Positions 59,381 to 64,000 of a stretch of 64,000 bases of DNA are shown here, one piece after another. Positions within the stretch are counted from its first letter, which is position 1. Each line of letters begins with the position of its first letter. The DNA is taken from the NCBI GenBank assembly GCA_019022495.1, contig JAFEKR010000005.1, positions 2,232,001 to 2,296,000 of the forward strand, given 5' to 3'. The position numbers and the translations under genes are program-made. The notes under the pieces were generated by a model. The model saw nothing but the letters and a program-made list of their open reading frames with translations. It made no database searches and was not told the DNA's origin. This DNA is from Epichloe hybrida (lineage: Eukaryota; Ascomycota; Sordariomycetes; Hypocreales; Clavicipitaceae).

Positions 59381-59883
59381 CGGAGGTCGAAGTCAAAAGT
59401 CGTGTCCCCTGCACAAGCCCCACTTATAGTGGGGCTCTAGTAATTCTAAAAAATAAGTGATTTTATACTAAAACCTTTACTTTTTAAAGGCTAGTTATAT
59501 AGTACCTAGTAAGAAAACATATTATCTAAATATTTTAATAAATAGAGTAATACTCCTTATATTAAATAATTATTACTATCTAATTTATTTAAATTTATTT
59601 AAGTACTTAAAGGTAGTTTATTTAAGTTTTACTTTCTTTAACTTTAGAATTCAAAAGAATATTAGAATAAATTCTTCTTAAGCTAATTACTTTTACTAGT
59701 TATTTGTAAAGTAATATAATATTTAATAAGAATTTAAGGTAATTAATTTACTAACTATATCTTATATTATAAGCGTTTAAAAAGTATAGGTTTTAGTGTA
59801 AAATCACTTATTCTTTAGAATTACTAGGACCCCACTATAGGTGGGTCTTATGCAGGGGACACGACTTTTGACTTCGACCTCCG
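59381..59883. mobile_element. Non-autonomous TA-flanked element with about 110-bp terminal inverted repeats
   Basis: Starts CGGAGGTCGAAGTCAAAAGTC and ends with its reverse complement. The inverted arms (59381-59491 and about 59775-59883) agree at most positions, with C/T-type differences. TA dinucleotides flank both ends (59379-59380, 59884-59885), as for Tc1/mariner-type target sites. The 503-bp body has no ORF, so it would need a transposase in trans. It lies inside the Copia element F. Confidence 0.88.
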
Positions 59884-61353
59884 TAGAGAATAAGGAATTA
59901 TTTAATCTTAAAGTAAATACTACCCCTAAAGAACTTATAGCTTAGATTTTTATTAAGAAAGTAACTTATAAATATAAGAACTTATACTTATAAACCCTAT
60001 TTACTATCTTTAATAATAACTTTAGAGAATAAAACTAAGAGATATTCTAAGTAGTAAACCTTAAAGCTATAAAGAGTCTTTAAGACTTTCTTTTCTTTAG
60101 TAATATTTATATAGACTTATAGAGTTACTATAAAATAATAGTCTTACTTAAAGATATTATTAACTATAATAAATTCTATAATTAGAAAGAAAAAGAAATA
60201 TAGGAAGTTACTAGGAAGTATTCCCCCTTTAAGAGATAAATAGTAAAGAAAGACTTCTATAAAGACCTTCTTCTTATTAGTATCCTTTCTTTTAAAGATT
60301 AAATAAATTAACTAATTACTTTATAATATCCCTAATCCCCTTAACTACTATAATTACTTCTATTTTATTCCTAAATTCTATTATACTAATCCCTAATTAT
60401 ACTAAGTATAAGGTAAAGGTATAATAGTAAAGGCAATCCCCTTATTATAAGCCCTTAACTATAAGCCTAGACCCCCCTTACTTCCCCTTCTATAATAAGG
60501 TATTATAATCCCTCTCTATAGTCTAAAACTATAGTACCTCTTTTATAAGATTTAATTATCCCTATTCCCTCTTAAGAGATAAGCTAACCCTTATTAAAGT
60601 AATTACTTAATCTTAATAAGTTCTATAATAATAAAAGTATTAAGTATAGTACTAAGAAGTATAATATTCTTAATATTAAGCTCTTAACTTATTAAAGAAA
60701 GTATAAGATACTAGGTATTATATAAGAATAGTTAAGCTATAGCTTTAAGTTTATACTAAAAGGAAAACCTCTCTAGTACTTCCTAGAGAACCTTTTAGGC
60801 TAAAGAGACCCCTAAGATCTCCTAACTTTTATTTATAGGATTAGGTAAAAGTTTAAGATAGATAATATATATTAGAAAAACTATCTATTATAAGGAAAAT
60901 TATAGCTACTTATAATTATCTAAGAGAACCCTAATAAATTAAAGATTAAATACTTTAAGACCTTATAATAAAGCTTTTGAATTTATAAAGGGTAAATCCT
61001 TATAGATTATAGTTAGAATTAGATCTCTATAGTTAGATTCTAAATGCTTATAAAGGAATCCTAGAATATAAGGCCTATATTATTAATTCTCCTATTAACC
61101 TCTAATACTTTTATAAATAGATAAGAATATTAATTAGTAAATCTAAAGCTTTAATTAATTAATAGTAGTTTCCTATAGAAGCTAGCACTAAAGAATACTT
61201 TTAGACTAACTATAAGTATAATAGGAAAGGTAAGGAAGCCTAATATAGTTAATTTATATTAAAGAGTAAGCCTTACTACTTATAAAAGTGTTATATATAT
61301 AGTAAAGAAGGTTATTAGTTAACTAAGCACTTAGATAAGGACTAGAAGAAAGC

Positions 61354-61662
61354 TGTTGGATTCACAGGGTATTGAATTCAATGTGTAATACAGTCGTGAG
61401 CCCGAAGAATAGTATCGTCATCAATTATCTATTCTAGGCTACGTTATCTATTATCATGATTAATTGAGTTATAGGAAAAGAGAGGTAAAAACCTAGAAGT
61501 TATAATATATAAAGGGAAAAGGGGTTACGCGTTTATATCCCCACATTTCCTAGCTAATTAACATGCCAGGTTATAGGTCACGTGTGGGGTCCGCGCGCGG
61601 CCTAAGCTTCTACTAGGTAATTACAGCTATAACATATGATTAATATCACCTTTGTTCTAACA
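61354..61662 (-). repeat. 3' LTR of element G
   Basis: 309 bp, TGTTGGATTCACAGGG...TTGTTCTAACA on the plus strand, the reverse complement of the Copia-1 LTR. It keeps GGTCCGCGCGCGGCC, so it is little mutated. Confidence 0.92.
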
Positions 61663-64000
61663 CTAGAACTTCTCTCTTTTAACATGATTATTAACACGCG
61701 ATATTAATCGCAGAAATAAAAAGGAAAGATAGATTAAGAATATAATTAATAGGGGATATAAGGAAAAGAACTTATAGCCTATCTAGGTATATAATTACTA
61801 ACAAAAGGGAAATAATAATCTTACTTAGCCTGTAAGCCTATATAAGGATAAGTAAGTCCTTCTGAATCCCTTCTTTCCTTAAAACAATACATATACTACA
61901 CCGTAGCGCGTATATAATATCTTCCTCCTCCTTAGTAATACCTTTATTCTCCTACACACTACTATTAATTTCTATGGTCTACTAGGAGGGCCTAGTAGGC
62001 TAGTATAGTTATAGCTACTAGGGATATTAACTACAGGGGCGTAAATCCCTTGCATATTACTATCTTATCCCTGTGGCTATTATCCTAGAGGATTACCTTT
62101 TTCTCTTACTACATATATATTACACGTAGGTAACCTATCCCTCTATCTAGATAGTTATCTAGTTAGTTAAGATAAAGCTCTTAAGGGCCTTATTAAGTAA
62201 TGCCTTTATAAAGGTATTAGCTAGGTTATCCTCTTTATTAATCTATCAGATCTTGTAGAGTTCTTAGCATTTATATAACTATTAAAGGGCTATAATATTA
62301 ATTATTAGGCATTTCTCCTTTATTATACTAAGCTTAATAAGGCACTTATATAAGGAGTATGAATTCGTATATATAATAACTAGGATCTTTAGGAGCTTTA
62401 GTTAGTTAGTAACTAAGTTTAGGGTAATTATAATTACATAAGCTATATTAACACTAGCTACTATACTATAAACTTCTAAGGCAAGCATGCTTCACGTAAC
62501 TCTCTTACTCTTTATTAAGCTAAAGTGCATAATATTACCTTTAATCATAAACTTACTATTAGTGTAATCTTTATTTACTAGGATAAGTATATATCCTAGT
62601 TATAAGGATAGGTCCTAGTTATTAGCAAAGGATCTATCTATAAAGGCAAAGAGCTTTGCCTTCTTAAGGTTAATTAGAATAAATATTAGACCTCTCTCTA
62701 GGTAATCTATCTACTACTTTAAGTAGTAATTAAGGGCTTTCACGTCCTCCAGGGTTAGCTCCTAGTATTATATAGTAATAGATAGGTTAAAGTATACCTC
62801 TAGTTAGTAGATTAAGGTGATATAAGCGCCTTAGGCCCTCTGCTTAATGTATTTACGCTTTAAGTTAGTTATTAGAACTAACTCTAACTTATTACTCTGC
62901 CCTTTCTACTAGATCTTAATAGTATTATTCTCTAGCAAGATAATACCACTATTAAATATAAGAGGGTAGTCCTAAGTTAGGAATTACTTTAGCTTTATAT
63001 TAAAACCTACTATAGTAAGCTAGGTCTCTTCCTTCTTGGAGAACTTCTTGTCTAAGAGGCTAATTATATTATTAGTCTATATTCTAATGTAGGTAAAGTT
63101 AGGGCTTTTCTTTATAGTTATAAGCAGGTAAGGATTATATATAGAGGTTTTTATCTAGAGGTTCTCTCTATAATACTTATAATATATAACCCACTAGTGT
63201 GTTCCTACCTTTGCAAGCTTGTAAAGGGGTTTTATAACCCTTAAGATTATACTAGGCAGGTAAAGATGCTATATCTGAATTAGTAAGCGCGCTAGGATTA
63301 GCCGCTCTAGTAATGTACGGGCCTATACATAAGCCTAATAGATATCTCTTAGCTAGATAAGGAATTTCCTTAATCTTACGGATAGGGCTATTATAAGGAT
63401 AAGACGTTAGCTTGCGCGTTAAATCATTAGGGCCTATGTAAGAATAGCCTGTTTCCCTTTATCCTTATACCCTTAGATTATAAGGCATAACTTTTTGTAG
63501 GGTTTTGTTATCTTACCCTTAATCTTATTAATAATCTAGGAATTAAAGATTCGAATTTTACTATGTTTTTCCTTATTAAACATAATGAATTTAAACATAC
63601 CTTACTTAATTAGAGCATTAATTTCCGCTTTTGTTAATAGCTTAAAAGGTTTACTAAGGGTCTTAATAATTCCTTCCTTATATAGCTTAATTATAAAAGC
63701 TAGGTTACTATATTCTTTTACTAATAGGAAGGTATTAGCACCTTAAGGCATTATAGGAGGGTTCTTCTATAGCCTTTCGCGTCCTTGCTTTAGTGGTATT
63801 AGCAGCACTATATTCTTATTATAGGCCTCTTACCCTTTCTCTCCTTTTTCTTTACTAGGCTTTATTATCTTCTCTATATTAGGATTATTATAGTAGGGCT
63901 TAATAAATATTAACCTAAAGGTCTTTAGGCCTCTAGGTATATTAAGCGTATAGCTCTCTCTAGTAATTACTAGTAGCTTATATAGACTTACCTATCCCTT
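61354..64000 (-). mobile_element. Copia-1 element G (3' part, runs off the window)
   Basis: Minus-strand copy of the same family as A. The 3' LTR at 61354-61662 is followed by CTAGAACTTCTCTCTTTTAA, the reverse complement of A's polypurine tract. Beyond it 61,663-64,000 matches the reverse complement of A's RNase H, RT and integrase-end regions (for example around 63,430-63,520 for the RVT_2 block). The 5' end and the second target duplication lie outside the window. Confidence 0.9.

Larger units (their letters stand above)
58471..61353 (+). mobile_element. Copia element F (Copia-1 relative), 5' part
   Basis: The 5' LTR at 58471-58765 begins TGTTAAAACAAGCATGATATT and is followed by CTAATTAGTAATTATCTC, the counterpart of the internal start of A. 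The internal DNA carries a degraded gag, with a zinc-knuckle-like KCYIYSKEGY...LTKH stretch at about 61,286-61,332. It was entered by the TA-flanked element at 59381 and by element G at 61354. No 3' LTR is in the window. It is heavily RIP-damaged. Confidence 0.85.

Overview
The window is fungal chromosomal DNA, most likely from a filamentous ascomycete (Sordariomycete-like). The evidence is short GT-AG introns of about 50-100 nt, a CFEM/Pth11-type receptor, a proteinase-K-type secreted protease, and large TA-rich tracts in which old retrotransposons carry the C-to-T / G-to-A damage typical of repeat-induced point mutation (RIP). The species cannot be named from the sequence alone.

Bases 1-22,900 are a normal gene-bearing region. 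In order they hold the 3' end of a Thi5/NMT1 thiamine-pyrimidine synthase, an 8-exon MFS sugar transporter (minus), a divergently placed Gfo/Idh/MocA dehydrogenase resembling inositol 2-dehydrogenase (plus), a CFEM-domain Pth11-like receptor with an apparent 1-nt frameshift (minus), a secreted bicupin of the oxalate decarboxylase family with an altered lid (minus), a secreted subtilisin-like protease (minus), an N2227/carnosine-N-methyltransferase-like enzyme (plus), a 4.6-kb gene-poor gap, a malate/C4-dicarboxylate (TDT family) transporter (plus), and a small broken zinc-finger-like ORF (minus). Exon structures were worked out from splice sites and reading phase. The transporter and dehydrogenase share one promoter region and may act on the same polyol or sugar. 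The receptor, bicupin and protease are surface or secreted products.

Bases 23,500-53,500 are a TA-rich island of nested Ty1/copia elements. Three families are present. Copia-2 element C (24,318-51,789, minus) was entered by Copia-2 element B (24,927-38,476, plus, target duplication AAAGA). B was entered by Copia-1 element A (30,318-37,120, plus, target duplication GAGCT). Separately, C was entered by Copia-3 element E (41,365-48,533, plus, target duplication ACTAC). With nested inserts and target duplications removed, B is 6,742 bp and C 6,743 bp, which independently confirms the reconstruction. The island is bracketed by two pairs of inverted sequences (23,524-23,583 with 53,452-53,508, and 23,717-23,883 with 52,791-52,953). 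An older inverted-repeat element may therefore have been the original landing site.

Bases 53,500-57,400 return to ordinary base composition. They hold a fold-back element with 63-bp arms, an APH-type kinase pseudogene and a frameshifted coiled-coil gene. From about 57,800 to the end the DNA is again RIP-damaged. It contains a Copia element (F) related to Copia-1, which was entered by a 503-bp TA-flanked element with roughly 110-bp terminal inverted repeats and then by a second Copia-1 element (G, minus) that runs off the window.
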